Notes: generated by a model not told the origin, from the sequence alone. A stretch of DNA of 64,000 nucleotides from Lycorma delicatula (GCF_047948215.1 NC_134463.1:97244657-97308656), one strand, 5' to 3'. Shown: positions 10,181 to 21,154, counted from the first letter of the stretch. Numbers and translations are program-made.

Positions 10181-11645
10181 TTGTAAAATAAATACTGAAT
10201 TGGTCATATTAATTATTTAAAATATAAACACAAGTAAATAAGAGTAAACTATGTACGTAGAGGAGATGCTAAATACATAAAATGATTAAAAAATAAATTA
10301 TACTTTGAACCGATAATGAAAATTGTTTGATTAAATATTTATGTTTACCTTAAACGGAGATGATTAATTAGTCACTTAAAGAAATTAATTTAAAATTAAT
10401 AGTAACGGTTTTAATTGTTTACTAATTGTTATTATCAAACTGCAATCTGATTAAATTAAAAAAGAAAAAAAAACTTTTTCATTTTTTTGTATTATCAATA
10501 CAGAATTTTTCCCATCAAATCTTTTTAAATTTAACTGTATGTAAGATTTAATTAAGGTAAACTAATTATAAAATCCTTTTTTTTTAGAAAAGAGACAAGC
10601 GATTGTACCGTGTTTATTCAATAAATTAATAACTTACTTATTTTTCAAAATGTTTCAAAGCTGTAGATATTTCTTTTTTCCATTTCTTTAATGGATTTGT
10701 ATGTCGACAGCAAAGAAACAGATTTGTTTGTCTTGAAATTTGAGCCAGATGTATAATTTTTTTTAAATTTACATTGTTATGAAACTTGATTCTACCTAAT
10801 GACGCCGAGAGATCAAAAGAAAAGTCTTGTCAGGATCAGTTTTTAACATATCAGAACTTTCTAGTCTAATTTTTCATAGGTTTTCCCCGTTCATGAATTT
10901 GCAGTGTACGAATCGGCTGAACAAGCATTTTTATTTACGTAATCGACTTTTTTAGGTTTCAAATTCAATTAATATATCAAAAATATTATATTCACTTTAT
11001 TGTCATTAATCTGTTATATTGGCTACACTGCTTAAAAAAAAGACATAAAATTGAATTTTAGCCAATCAAACGGTGAATAGCATTTCTATACTTGTTAATG
11101 ATTTTGCCTTAAATTGTTTCTTTATTTCAAAACTGGAATATTGTCATTTCATGCATTTCCTATAGGTTTCCGATGTAAAAGGATGGTACCGTTTTCATCG
11201 CAAATATTATTTAAAAGAGGTTATTTCCTGAAAAGTCTGTTTGTTAACGAACGTGGATAAACTTCCTAGAATCCATTTTGATGATGTTTTACTTTAGTTC
11301 AGTTTGGTATGAAAACTTGATTAAAGTGTACATTATAATTTTCAGCGATTTGTTTTTATTGCAACTCGCTGGTACTCTTGAATGAATTCATCCGTGGAAC
11401 CATAGTTGAAACCACAATTTGTTGTCCCGCACATTTGGCTATCAGCAGCAGAATTGGACGACTTTTAAGTAGCTTAATCAATTTTTTAAATGTTTCAAGA
11501 TTATTTAATTGTTATTATATATTTTGTAAATCCGAGTGTAAATTTCTCTTATTTAGCACTGTTTTAATTACAACCGTTCGTCGTTTTACTTAATTAAAAA
11601 ATTTGATATAATATTTTAATTTGATTTACCTGAAGTAATAATAAT
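10176..11645. other. AT-rich stretch without recognisable gene
   Basis: About 1.5 kb of AT-rich sequence. The 71-codon frame near 11378 has no recognisable motif. No tRNA and no assignable repeat were seen. Confidence 0.5.
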
Positions 11646-11649
11646 TTAT

Positions 11650-12300
11650 CGTATTACCACATATTTGCCTAACTTAATATCGGCGGACGGCAACGATGGC
11701 AGCTCCGATGTCAGCGGGAGTGCAATACACGTACGCGTTGGTACAAGCGTCACTCCCGCCGCGCAGTTTTCCCACCATATTGGCGCTGCGGCCCCACCAC
11801 TCTCAGGCTCCAATAAAAGAGGATGCACGAGAGTGAAGTTTTAATTCATTGTCGACCACCACCTGGAGAAGACCAAGAGAGAAGAAGATGGAAGAAGACA
11901 GAAGAAGTTCCCTGGTCGTTCAATGTGAGACCTCCCGGCGAATGCAAACATCCCCGCCGGAGCAGTAGGCCTGGCCGGCCCGCGAGGGATCCGCTGGTCG
12001 CGGACGCCACCTTCCCGCCCCAGCGCACCGGGCTTCAATCGCTCTGGCCGGCGGACTCAGCAGCAGGAGCCGGCCCAACATGGGATCGCTCGGGAAGAAC
12101 CGCCTTTGTCGCGTCGGTGAAAGACGACCGACACTGCGGGGCTCTGGGAGCCACCACTGCCACGCTGTAGTGGGGACCCAACTGCTGCGAAGGGTAAGCC
12201 CGGTCTGATTTCAATGGACGAGCCGCAACTCCCTGAATACAGCCAAGTCGACTTCGCCGGAGACCAGCTACCGGACCCAACAGCTCTTCTCAGAGCTAAC
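11650..12300 (+). mobile_element. GC-rich block, possible LTR or LTR-retrotransposon leader
   Basis: The base composition changes abruptly from the AT-rich flanks to GC-rich sequence. An AATAAA signal at 11812-11817 is followed by GAGGATGCACGAGAGTG and then by purine-rich sequence (AAGAGAGAAGAAGATGG). This resembles the R-U5 to leader transition of an LTR retrotransposon. Overlapping frames on both strands in this block lack motifs and probably reflect the high GC content. There is no second LTR and no gag or pol in the window, so the assignment is weak. The right end merges into the stem-loop region at 12282. Confidence 0.3.
12282..12297 (+). other. Histone-type 3' stem-loop, perfect stem
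   Basis: AGCTCT-TCTC-AGAGCT forms a perfect 6-bp stem with a 4-base UCUC loop, followed by AACTCAA. Both geometry and sequence match the consensus for metazoan replication-dependent histone mRNA 3' ends (GGYYCU-UYUN-AGRRCC, then ACC/ACA). No histone coding sequence precedes it. Confidence 0.55.
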
Positions 12301-12302
12301 TC

Positions 12303-12560
12303 AAATAACGGCCCTTTTTAGAGCTACCACAAGGTTATAAATTACAATGAGCCGTCGAAGCCAATTGACGACAACAATAGCCCTTTTCAGGCCGACTACA
12401 ATGTTGTAAAATGCTACGTGCCGTCGAAGCTATTCGGAGACAATATATATATACATATACGCTGTAACTACAGAATGATTGACGAAGAATGTAACAAATT
12501 TTCAGAATATGTGCTATTGGTGGAAATAATGAAGAAAGTTCATATTAACATTGGTTCGGC
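12303..12560 (+). repeat. Left arm of ~2.1 kb inverted-repeat element
   Basis: Matches 14188-14430 in reverse complement over about 250 bases with scattered differences. Shared blocks include 'GGTTATAAATTACAATGAG', 'GTGCCGTCGAAGCTATTC' and 'CAGAATGATT(C/G)ACGAAG'. Two histone-like stem-loops lie inside the arm, at 12310-12325 (loop TTTT, followed by ACCACAA) and 12379-12394 (loop TTTC, followed by ACTACAA). Both stems have mismatches. The inner end of the arm is also the start of a Rep-B element. Confidence 0.8.
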
Positions 12561-13045
12561 ATCGTTTCGTTAGCTACTAAAAAACTAAAACTACTAAAAG
12601 TACAGTTCTAGGACTTTTTTTTTCAATTTTTCAGGTTAGATTTCATATAAAACCATTAAATTTGGGTTCAAAAATTTACAGTTTTTTTATCCCCCACCCC
12701 CCTGGGCCGGACATACAGTTACGTAAAACTCAGCCCAGGGGAATTTCCTTTACTCTAAGGGGCCTCCCCACCTACCGGCATGGTAGGTCCGCCCCCCGGT
12801 TGGATGTTTTAATTCTTTATTGCCCGTCTCTAATGGGGGTACTCCATTACTGGATTCCCCCACTAGTATCGGTCTGGCTTAACTTTACCGAATGCACAGG
12901 AATCAGAACGATATTTTCACCAGCCTACACTAGCAAACGAAACGATTCCAAAAAAAACGTTTATAAGAAAATTCTTCATTATTTTCACCAGTAGAACATG
13001 TCCTGAAGGTTTGTTCATTCTTCGTGAATTATCTGTATATAGTTT
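12470..13045 (+). mobile_element. Rep-B inverted-repeat element with internal GC-rich segment
   Basis: The left end 'CAGAATGATTGACGAAG' and the right end, whose reverse complement gives AATTCACGAAGAATG (about 13010-13035), mirror each other. Each is followed inward by a CAGTAGAACATGTYCTGA-like stretch and by 'AATAATGAAGAA'. Internally, 12597-12660 matches 50340-50420 of another Rep-B copy (TACAGTTCTAGGA, then TTTCATATAAAA). A GC-rich segment at about 12690-12900 has no counterpart in that copy and is probably a separate insertion. No transposase is encoded, so this is a non-autonomous DNA element. Confidence 0.65.
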
Positions 13046-14187
13046 TATTTCTTGGGTGACTTAACTAAAACAATTACATGTGACCTGATATGAGACTTAA
13101 GTCATTCACGAAAAATTATTCGTCGTATTTCCAGAAATAACTAAATATAAAAAAATAGAGAAAAGAATAGTGGTTTTCGATTGTACTTCTACCTAGCTGA
13201 ATATATTGTTGTATATCAGAGTGCGAATGTAAATAATATTTAACTCTTTATACAACAGTTTTACTCGGTTTATCGCCAGGATTGGTTATTTAATTATCGC
13301 CGAAGAAATTAAACTCTTGTCTAGTACCTATTATCTCAAATGTTTTACACATATTACAGCCATAATGAATACTGGAACATATAATATAAAATAATAAATT
13401 AATGTACCCCTTTTGGGGTAAAAATAAATCATTGTGTGCATTTATTCCATTCAGTAAAGGAATTAGTTCGGAAAAACCATCTAAAATATCCTGTTTAAGA
13501 TTTTTATACGGTAGAAATATACACGAATTAAATGTTTAACAATGAGTGTAATATGATTGAGATCGTATAATTTTGTAAAATAGCAGCTTAAAAAAAAAAA
13601 ATCAATTTTTAAAATGTAGTGCAGCGAGTGGGATAATCGTAATATTATGCGGTGTTAAAAAATCTATTCATGATATTTATTTCTACATGACAATTTGAAA
13701 CTGTTTGCATATATATCTATACATATAAGTAAAATTACTTTTTTGTCATGTTTTACAGTCAGTTCATTCAGTCTAAACGGAATGCTGGTTTTTTTTTTTT
13801 TGTTTTGAAATATGGAACAAAAAGGTCTGTACCCAGAAAAATATGTAAAATACCTGTAATTAAATTCTGTTGATTTTTTATGAAATTTATGCCAAAAGAT
13901 TTTACAAAGTAAACTAAAAGATAATACAATTAATTTTAAAAACACCAGATTTAATTTTTTTTTCTTTTAAAATAAGTTGACTTTTAATAAAAACAATCTG
14001 CTTAGGCACATAACTAGGATCAGTGTCTTGTATAATGTATGATCACTCAAAAATCAAACTTCCTTAAGATGTTTTTTATACTTATATTTAATTACCACAA
14101 TTTTAATATATTTTGTTTTAAATGAACTTCGAAATTCTTACATTTGTATTTATTTACTTACTGTAGACTTTATTCATGCCACTTTAT
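13046..14187. other. AT-rich stretch without recognisable gene
   Basis: AT-rich interior between the arms of the inverted-repeat element. The 93-codon minus-strand frame near 13664-13945 has low-complexity composition and no motif. No transposase is visible. Confidence 0.5.
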
Positions 14188-14430
14188 TAAGAATATTAAT
14201 ATGAACTTTCTTCATTATTTTCAGCAGTAGAACATATCCTGAAAATTAGTTAAAATCTTCGTGAATCATTCTGTAGTTAGCGTATATATATTGTCTTTGA
14301 ATAGCTTCGACGGCACATGGCAGTTAATAAACTTGTAATAGCCCTGAGAAGGATTGTTGTTATCGTTGATTGGCTACGGCAGCTCATTGTAATTTATAAC
14401 CTTGTGGTAGCCCTGAGAAGGGCCGTTTAA
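14188..14430 (-). repeat. Right arm of ~2.1 kb inverted-repeat element
   Basis: This is the reverse complement of 12303-12560. Together the arms delimit about 2.13 kb (12303-14430). It carries two histone-like stem-loops on the minus strand. The one at 14409-14424 is nearly ideal; the one at about 14339-14354 is weaker. Confidence 0.8.
14409..14424 (-). other. Histone-type 3' stem-loop, near-ideal
   Basis: On the minus strand GGCCCT-TCTC-AGGGCT forms a 6-bp stem (one G-U closing pair) with loop UCUC. It is preceded by AAAC and followed by ACCACAA. This matches the canonical histone mRNA 3' processing stem-loop and its flanks closely. There is no adjacent histone gene. Confidence 0.6.
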
Positions 14431-14514
14431 TGTAATTACATCTTTTACGGTTTTGACTTTTATTATTATTGTTATTAATTTTTTATTTATTTAAAAAAAA
14501 TAAATTAGTGTAAT

Positions 14515-14640
14515 ATACAGAATGTATCACGAAGTTCTCCTGTGACTTTCATAAGCTGTTCTACTCGTGAAAATAATGGAAAAAATTCATATAAACATAT
14601 GTCCTATTGTACTTCTTTTGCGAGTAACGGCTGGTAAAAA
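14515..14640 (+). repeat. Rep-B end fragment
   Basis: Contains the Rep-B terminal order: CAGAATGTATCACGAAG, CATAAGCTGTTCTACT, AAAATAATGGA, TTCATATAAACAT. No matching right end lies within a plausible distance. Confidence 0.6.
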
Positions 14641-15020
14641 ATTTGACTCGGATTTCAGTACCCAAGTGAAATTAGTTGTACTAAAATTTTTAGGACGTTA
14701 AATTAAGGGGCATAATTAGTGATTACTTATAATTTTTGACGTGAAAAATCGAATAAAATAAGTTCGATTAAAATGGTAGCGTACTGTTTCTAAGTAAAAT
14801 TCGAATTCTTCTAACTTTTCTTTGCTTTATTCGACTATCTTACGCCATTTTGTTCAGAATTAAACTCTACAAGTTTTATTTTATAGTTTTATCAGCTCAT
14901 TATACGTCAAAACACAAAAAGCAGGACTTTTTAACTCAAATTATTGGTTTTCACTCCAGATTTATAAAAAAGACTACTTTTGATACGGTGCTGAGACATA
15001 TTTCCCAAGTTCAATGTATA

Positions 15021-15028
<8 letters not shown>

Positions 15029-15068
<40 letters not shown>
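15029..15068. repeat. (TA)n microsatellite, left half
   Basis: About 40 bases of TA directly left of a mariner-derived palindrome. A second (TA)n lies directly to its right, consistent with insertion into a longer TA tract. Confidence 0.95.
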
Positions 15069-15069
<1 letters not shown>

Positions 15070-15769
15070 GAGGTAGGTCTGGCAATAAAGTAATGAGACT
15101 GGTTCAAAAAATCTTTTTGTTTACAATCCAATTATACATGGACTCTTATCACCTTCGAAATAGTTCCCTTGGGAAGCCACGCAACGCTTCAAACGGTTTG
15201 CCCGTAGTATGATGGTTGAGGAACTACAGGAATGTTTTTCTTTGCCGAAAACTCATTAATGAGAGTGCAGCGTGATGACGAGTGTGTGTGATTGTCATGA
15301 TGCGGCATCATGAATCAAATCAAAACCATGCTAATTTGTTTCTTTTAAAGTAATGGCATTGTCCATAAGGAGTTTTTGCCTACAGTACAGACTGTAAATC
15401 AATATGTTAACCGAGAAATTTTTGAAAGATTGCAGAAATAGTTGCTCGCGTGAGACCAGCCATCAAAGACAACTTGATGCTGCACCTTGTCATTACACTG
15501 AACTCTTAATTAATGAGTTTTTGGCAAAGAAAAAGATTCCTGTAGTTCCTCAACCACCTTATTCATCTGACTTGAGTCCCTGAGACTTTTTCCTGTTCCC
15601 GATTTTAAAAAACACCTCAAAGCGCACCATTTTGGAACAGTAGAAACATAAAAAAAAAAAATGTAACCGACCATCTGAAGGATATTTTGGTTTCTGAGTA
15701 TAATTGGATTGTAAATCCAATCTCAGTCCAGATCTCATGAGGTCCAGTCTCATTACTTTATTAACATAT

Positions 15770-15770
<1 letters not shown>
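15069..15770. mobile_element. Palindromic mariner derivative inside (TA)n
   Basis: A perfect 19-base inverted repeat, AATAAAGTAATGAGACTGG, lies at 15084-15102, with its complement at 15744-15762. The left part encodes a transposase C-terminus on the minus strand (RLKRCVASQGNYFEGDK at about 15130-15195). The right part encodes an overlapping C-terminal region on the plus strand, including HYTELLINEFLA (about 15492-15528) and PQPPYSSDLSP (about 15549-15582). Segments near 15210-15265 and 15508-15560 are reverse complements of each other. It is therefore two opposing fragments of one mariner family, not a simple deletion. No intact frame remains. Confidence 0.75.

Positions 15771-15802
<32 letters not shown>
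15771..15802. repeat. (TA)n microsatellite, right half
   Basis: About 32 bases of TA directly right of the mariner palindrome. Confidence 0.95.
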
Positions 15803-15805
<3 letters not shown>

Positions 15806-15814
15806 ACCGTGAAA

Positions 15815-17150
15815 GACCGAAGTTAGAGATTGTCAATATACTTCGGTGATTTTCGACACATAATAACTATCTCGATGAAAGATCGAAATATTTGCTTATT
15901 CGGACCATAGCCGGTGTTATCGACGAACACAGCGACATGCGCCTCTTGTGGGGCTCAAAACGATAACTATAATTACAAAAAATCACCCGATACCAATCTC
16001 TATGGTTATATAGATTACGAGAAACCCTCGTAAAAAAAGGAAGTTTAAATTTAAGCGAAACATAATCTCGCTTGCATCTCTATCACCGCGTGAGCTGGGT
16101 TTGAACTGAATGATTCCAATCAATCGAATGAATAATATTACAAAAATAATGGAATTAAATTTAAGTTAAATAAAATCTATATCTATATTATTATATAAAG
16201 AAGAAGTGAGTTTTTGTTCGGTATAAAGAAAAATAAAACTCTATCAATCGCAACCAAATATTTATCCATGTTTTTTGACATAACTGAGAACATTTTTACA
16301 TGTATTTCATCTTGAAAAATCTGGAAGAATCAGTTGATCGATTATTTTCAAATTTTCAGGATACATTCTTATTATACCATGGAAGGTTTTAAACCACAGA
16401 CCGAGGTCCTAGCTCCGTTGAAGGTTAAAATATTAAAAATATTCATTATTTCTATAATTATTAATAAATTAAAGATATTCATTAACGAAAAAAAAGAAGA
16501 TTAATCCTTTTACTTTATTATTATATTTCTACCTCCACGGTAAAGAAATAAGTTATGAATTTTTTATCATCAAAGGTGTGTGTACTTTAGTTACCATAGC
16601 TACTATTATTCTGTCTGGTAATTTAATTTCTTTTTCAGGTTTCTATAAAACCTGAATACTTTAATTGTTATTAATCTGTTTTATTCTCATAATCATGAGA
16701 ATAAAGAACATGCGGGGATCCAGGGGGTGGAGCCCTCTGTGTAGACGAGAATGGCGACAGAAATGAGCTCTGCGGATGTCCAAGGCGCCGTCTCCCTGCA
16801 ACACGGGATTGGCAAACGAAACAAGCGCTGCAGCCCTGAGGTAGGCCCCCGTAGCCCCGGGTGGCGCCAAGGAGCTCCTGAGTTATCTTCGGGGTTCACC
16901 TGGACCACGAGGTCCAAGTTCTGGCTAGATGGGCCAGCTAGTTTTTTTTTTTTATAAATGCGATGAATTTGATTAATTTCCAAACCGGTTAAGTTATGTT
17001 TGACTTAAATTTAAACTTCCCTTTTTTTCGATGGTTTCTCCTAAGAGATTGGTTAGAGATTGAATTTCTCACCTTAGAGATTGGTAATGGATGATATTTT
17101 TTTTTAATTTCTAGTTATCGTTTCGACCACAACCAAATTTTTTTAGGAAC
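15815..17150. mobile_element. Foldback-like element
   Basis: The segment 15955-16075 (AAAACGATAACTA, TACCAATCTCTA, GGAAGTTTAAATTTAAG, AAACATAA) is matched in reverse complement by 16998-17145. The right arm carries extra short repeats of the CCAATCTCT motif. The interior of about 0.9 kb holds a GC-rich repeat (16690-16955) and otherwise AT-rich DNA. No transposase is encoded. The outer boundaries are approximate. Confidence 0.6.
16690..16955 (-). repeat. GC-rich repeat copy 1, poly(A) on minus strand
   Basis: Homologous to 22195-22452. Shared order: GGAGCCCTCTGTGTAGACGAGAATGGCGAC (paralog GAATGGCGACCGAAG), AAGCGCTGCAG, GGAGCTCCTGA, TTCACCTGG, GGGCCAGCTAG. The T run at 16940-16952 is an A tail if the minus strand is sense, so this could be a LINE or SINE 3' end on the minus strand. 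The overlapping frames on both strands have no recognised domain. Confidence 0.5.
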
Positions 17151-17574
17151 TGATTCTTGAAATTCCATTTTATGGTAATAAAACGCACAAACAAGAAAAT
17201 AATACTAAAAATCTAATATTAATCCAAATTTCAGTGATGTACATGGAATCTGAGGATTGAAAATGTAGTGTTTATAATATTTGAGCACTTGCATCAATAG
17301 AAAAATGTACAATTTACATTCATTATAGTTTCCAAACATGAAATTATTTTTATAACAGGTCTTCCAGTAATAACTAACATATCATTCAAAGTGTTAATTT
17401 TACTTTAATTTTTCTGATATTGTTCTAATAACTAATAGAAAAAATTTGTAAATCAACATCATGAAATTTTTCTTGTTTTATTTCTCATCTCCCCAGTTAA
17501 CTTTAAGAAAGTGCCATAGAAAAACATTGCACACAATTAAATCGAAAACTATTAAATATTCTAATTTTGTTTTT

Positions 17575-18250
17575 TATTATCCCTGACTCCCGGAACCAGG
17601 CAACCAATTAAGCATGAACACGGTTCCGGGAGGTGCCTCTAGCCGCAAGATGAGGGAAACACAAGGCCCGACTATGCCGTTCCCGGCCTCCATCACCCAG
17701 AAACCGCGACTCGGTCCTTTGCGCTTCGCCTCTAACGAGGACACCCCTGAAGGGACGGCTCAGCCGGAAGTCAGTCTTTTAGCTCAGGGGCTTGAGAGTC
17801 CACGCACTTCATCACCATCGCCCACCCGTGCAAGCACGGGCGAATTGCAGCTCCGTACGGAGCTGTCCCTCACCCCTTCGCTTCCCGATAATTAATTTGC
17901 AATATTCCCGACATGAAACCCGTCACAGTATGGAAGTCCACTGAACTGCGTAACATCGTTCCAACGATAGTCCCCTACCTCGAGATACCCAGTGATGGCA
18001 ATACAGTCGCGGCGTTCCTCGTCCCACTGCGGGCACTGGAATATCACGTGTTCCTGCGTGTAAATCCCGACAGTAGGGGCAGAAGGGGTCTTCAGCTCTT
18101 CTTCGTCCACACAGGTATGAACAAAAGACCCCATGCCCGGTTAGGTATTGTGTCAGTCAGAATCTCAGTTCGCCAAACTTCCTCCCGACCCACGGCTCAT
18201 GTGCGTGACCAAAAGAAATTTTTGTTTAGTGGTAAAAAAACTCGCGTACA
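17575..18250 (-). pseudogene. R1-like LINE, C-terminal ORF2 end and 3' UTR
   Basis: On the minus strand the translation near 18160-18060 reads LTQYLTGHGVF, then GRRRAEDPFCPYC. A frameshift is followed by YTQEHVIFQCPQWDEERRDC (about 18060-17998). LTGHG...CxxC...EHxxFxC...W is the conserved C-terminal block of R1-clade LINEs, downstream of the reverse transcriptase. The GC-rich 3' UTR (17610-17890) matches that of the element at 53865-54010 around GACAGCTC, GCTTGC and GGGCGA. The 5' part is missing. The 93-codon plus-strand frame over the UTR is antisense to it and is not a gene. Confidence 0.8.
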
Positions 18251-19007
18251 CGCTTTTTACCCAAACACGTATGCATATTTACGTTTACTTGTAATCTCCA
18301 TTGAACTAGATCAATTAGCTTATCCTCTAAAAAAGAAACCCCTTTGAAATAATAAATATATATTTTTTCTTATTTTGCGACATACTGGTGAATGATGTTT
18401 AAAATATTGAAACGTTAAAAAAAACAATCTTTACGAGTTAAAATTAATCAATTTTTAATAAAATGATCTAAAAGTCCATTAATATTCGAACTTTGCTTTT
18501 ACGAGAAAAAGTAATTACATTTAATTAATGAAACAGAATAAGTCCATTCAGGAACGATTCGTGTAGTTTATACGTTTGTCTGTATTTTTATTTTTTACCG
18601 GAAGTTTCGTATCCAATCAAGTTTACACACATGATTTCTTTTTTTTATTTGTAAAATGTAGCTTTTTTTAAAGCTACTGGTTGGGAGGCGTAATATAAAG
18701 AGATAGAGAAAATTTAGGTGAATGAAACGAGTTGGTCAAAGTGTCATGATTATTGATTGACTTTTTGCGTGTTTCTATCTGCATTAACTGAATCTTTATT
18801 CTTTCTTTTCAGCTATTTTATCTTTTGTTACTTATTACAGTAATTCACGGTACGTTATTTTAACTAAATTTGCACGCGAACTTAGAATATTACGTAAAAT
18901 TACGTATATAAAATTTTACAAAATATTTTTATTCTCATTTTACATTTGGCATTTCATAGGAAATGTGTGATGTAATTGCTTTATAAGTTGCTGTAAAACA
19001 ATATCAT
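18251..19007. other. AT-rich stretch without recognisable gene
   Basis: AT-rich sequence with no supported feature. Confidence 0.5.
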
Positions 19008-19088
19008 AAGATGTTGTTGCCTTTCATCTGGAGGTCCCGAGTTCGAATCCTGGTCAGGCATGGCATTTTTCACATATGCTACAATACA
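19008..19088 (+). repeat. SINE-a fragment
   Basis: CCTTTCATCTGGAGG, B box GTTCGAATCCTGG, then CAGGCATGGCATTTTTCACA and TGCTACAA. The head with the A box is lost. Confidence 0.7.
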
Positions 19089-19270
19089 AAGCAATACGTT
19101 AAGTATTGCTCTGAAGCAATACCTAACGGTGGTCCCGTAGGTTAAACAATTAAAACAAAGTTATAAAAGCAATAAAAATAGTTTTGATTATGTTTAGTCT
19201 TTTGTGCGAAATATGAAATATTAACTAGAGATGTTAAAGCATTTTCGTAGTATTTATAAATATCATTGAA

Positions 19271-19582
19271 GAATCTTCTTCCTACAATCGACTTCTATTT
19301 CTTTTCCTTCAATTTTCCCGTCTAGATGTATTATAGCAGAACTATAGCTCTAAAAGGATAAAGAAATAAAATCAAATAATCGGTCCAATTTGGAAATATG
19401 TGGTTTTTACCGGATTCTTAGGAAGAATCTGTAGGAAGAATCTTCTTCCTACAATCGACTTCTATTTCTTTTCCTTCAATTTTCCCGTCTAGATGTATTA
19501 TAGCAGAACTATAGCTCTAAAAGGATAAAGAAATAAAATCAAATAATCGGTCCAATTTGGAAATATGTGGTTTTTACCGGAT
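19271..19582 (+). repeat. Perfect 145-bp tandem duplication at Rep-A end
   Basis: The units 19271-19415 and 19438-19582 appear identical base for base and are separated by 22 bases. Each contains GCAGAACTATAGCTCT and GGTCCAATTTGGAAAT, then TTTTTACCGGAT. The same terminal module occurs at about 39340-39450 (single) and 46775-46989 (duplicated). The identity suggests a recent duplication or gene conversion. Confidence 0.9.
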
Positions 19583-20370
19583 CTTGACGTTTTGAAACAT
19601 AAGGAATCCAAAAATTAAAAAAAAACCGGATGGAAATTTTCCGGTTGTTAATATTCATATGTACGTGTGTGTGAATGCAGTGTTGGCCTCGAAATCACCT
19701 TATATCTCTAGAACTGCTGCACCAATTTTGACCAAACTTCGTCAGATTACTTCTATGTGTGGGGCATTGATGCCATGAGATTTTCAACTTTAAAGTTCAA
19801 GGGGGTGAGGCTATAGAGCAAGGTCACCCTCAGTATCTCGAGTTTTCGCCTAATCAAGATCATACTTTTCTTAGGTACATTTGTTAACAATAATTAAAAA
19901 TAACAATATTTGCAATAAAGTTTTTAAAAAATCGCACTCGCAAAAAAAAGCTGTTGTAGTCGCTGGCTATGTAACGTCACAGGTGATCGGTAGAATTTAA
20001 AAAAAAAAAGAATAATATATAAAATTTGAAAACGTAAGTCGGTCTGGCCGGGTCTCTAACTCGATCTCCCGGTCGACTCGGCATCTGATGCGCGTAAAGC
20101 TTCTAGGATACACCCGTCTGCCGACCATACAAACGTAATTTTTGATATGTAAGTTGTGGAATTACATTAATTTAGTTAGTCTGACCGTCACCGTTAATAC
20201 CGCCACACCCGCGCCAATTTAATACGGTACGCGAGCGCAGTTTAGTTAAAATCATTGATTTAAATAAAAGAAAAGGTATTACGTTTAAATAGAATAATAA
20301 ATATTTTAAATTAAGTTGTGTGTGTAAGCCGTGCATCAGAAACCTCCCACAGTTATAGGACTTTTGACAC
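19583..20370 (+). repeat. Rep-A body
   Basis: Follows the terminal module with CCGGATGGAAATTTTCCGG, GTTGGCCTCGAAATCACC, TTATATCTCTAGAACT and CCAATTTTGACCAAA. The minus-strand copy at 38738-39450 has the same order. The right end TGTGTAAGCCGTGCATCAG (20325-20343) also matches 38780-38800 in reverse. No coding capacity is seen. The part at 20040-20240 is more GC-rich and is not shared with that copy. Confidence 0.7.
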
Positions 20371-20539
20371 AGCTTAAGTTTTGTTCGCAGTTTTTTTTTT
20401 TAATTAAGATAATTTACTTTTAAAATTAACATTTAATTATACAAAGAAAACATGCAAAAGATAATAACAAAAATTTGACTTAAAAACTAAAACTAAACGG
20501 CTGTATTAATTGTTAAATAATCACCTCTAGTAGACAATG

Positions 20540-21070
20540 CCGGAATGAAAAAAAAATTCCTTTCGGCATGCTGGAAGGCGGAGGTAGATTTCACCGGTGC
20601 TAAGTAGGGGATAAAAAAGATTTCCATCTTAAAATTTATGAAAAACTTCAAATTTACTCAATACGACAATGGTTGCATACGAAAAAAAGTTTTACTTTAG
20701 TATAAGGCAAGCCTCATCTTACAATTCCAGCAACATTTTGGTCATCCCTTGCCGCAAGGGTTGGTCATATCAAAAATTGTTACAGACAAAAGTCTTAGGT
20801 AATGTTTAAAGGACTAACGACCACTTTAAACCGATTCAATACTGCGCCTATTAACGTAGATAAGGTTTTATTTTGTCTTCAAAACCCCATTTTTTCCACC
20901 CCCTGGGCCAATGATTGGTGATATCAAAATACTTAATTATATAAGTTTTAGGCCCTTAATCAAAGAATAGTAAGAACTTTAAACAAATTCGATATTTTAT
21001 TTAATAAGAAAGTTATAGCAAATTTTATTTTTCCGAAAAAGCCCCCCATTCCGACCGAGATTTTGGGTCG
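20540..21070 (+). repeat. Diverged internal direct repeat
   Basis: Two roughly 145-base stretches (about 20755-20895 and 20905-21050) share TTGGT, ATATCAAAA, TTTTAGG, AACTTTAAAC and ATTC at similar spacing, and each ends in a C-rich run (AACCCC, GCCCCCC). They are too diverged for precise boundaries. No gene is visible. Confidence 0.4.
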
Positions 21071-21151
21071 TTATATTTTATATATCAATTTGAAATTGAT
21101 TGGTAGAAAATTACTGCAGTTATCGTGTCCACAAAGAAGAGAAATATACAT

Positions 21152-21154
<3 letters not shown>

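Noticed and set aside
11823..12280. Overlapping frames of 60-115 codons on both strands
   Set aside because: GC-rich sequence gives open frames by chance on all strands; no start context, motif or codon pattern.
12662..12994. 110-codon plus-strand frame
   Set aside because: Spans Rep-B sequence and an inserted GC-rich segment; low-complexity and no motif.
14850..15212. 120-codon plus-strand and 66-codon minus-strand frames
   Set aside because: Both run through (TA)n and give Tyr-Ile repeats; the part beyond is mariner terminus in the wrong frame.
17614..17895. 93-codon plus-strand frame
   Set aside because: Antisense to the 3' UTR of the minus-strand R1-like LINE.
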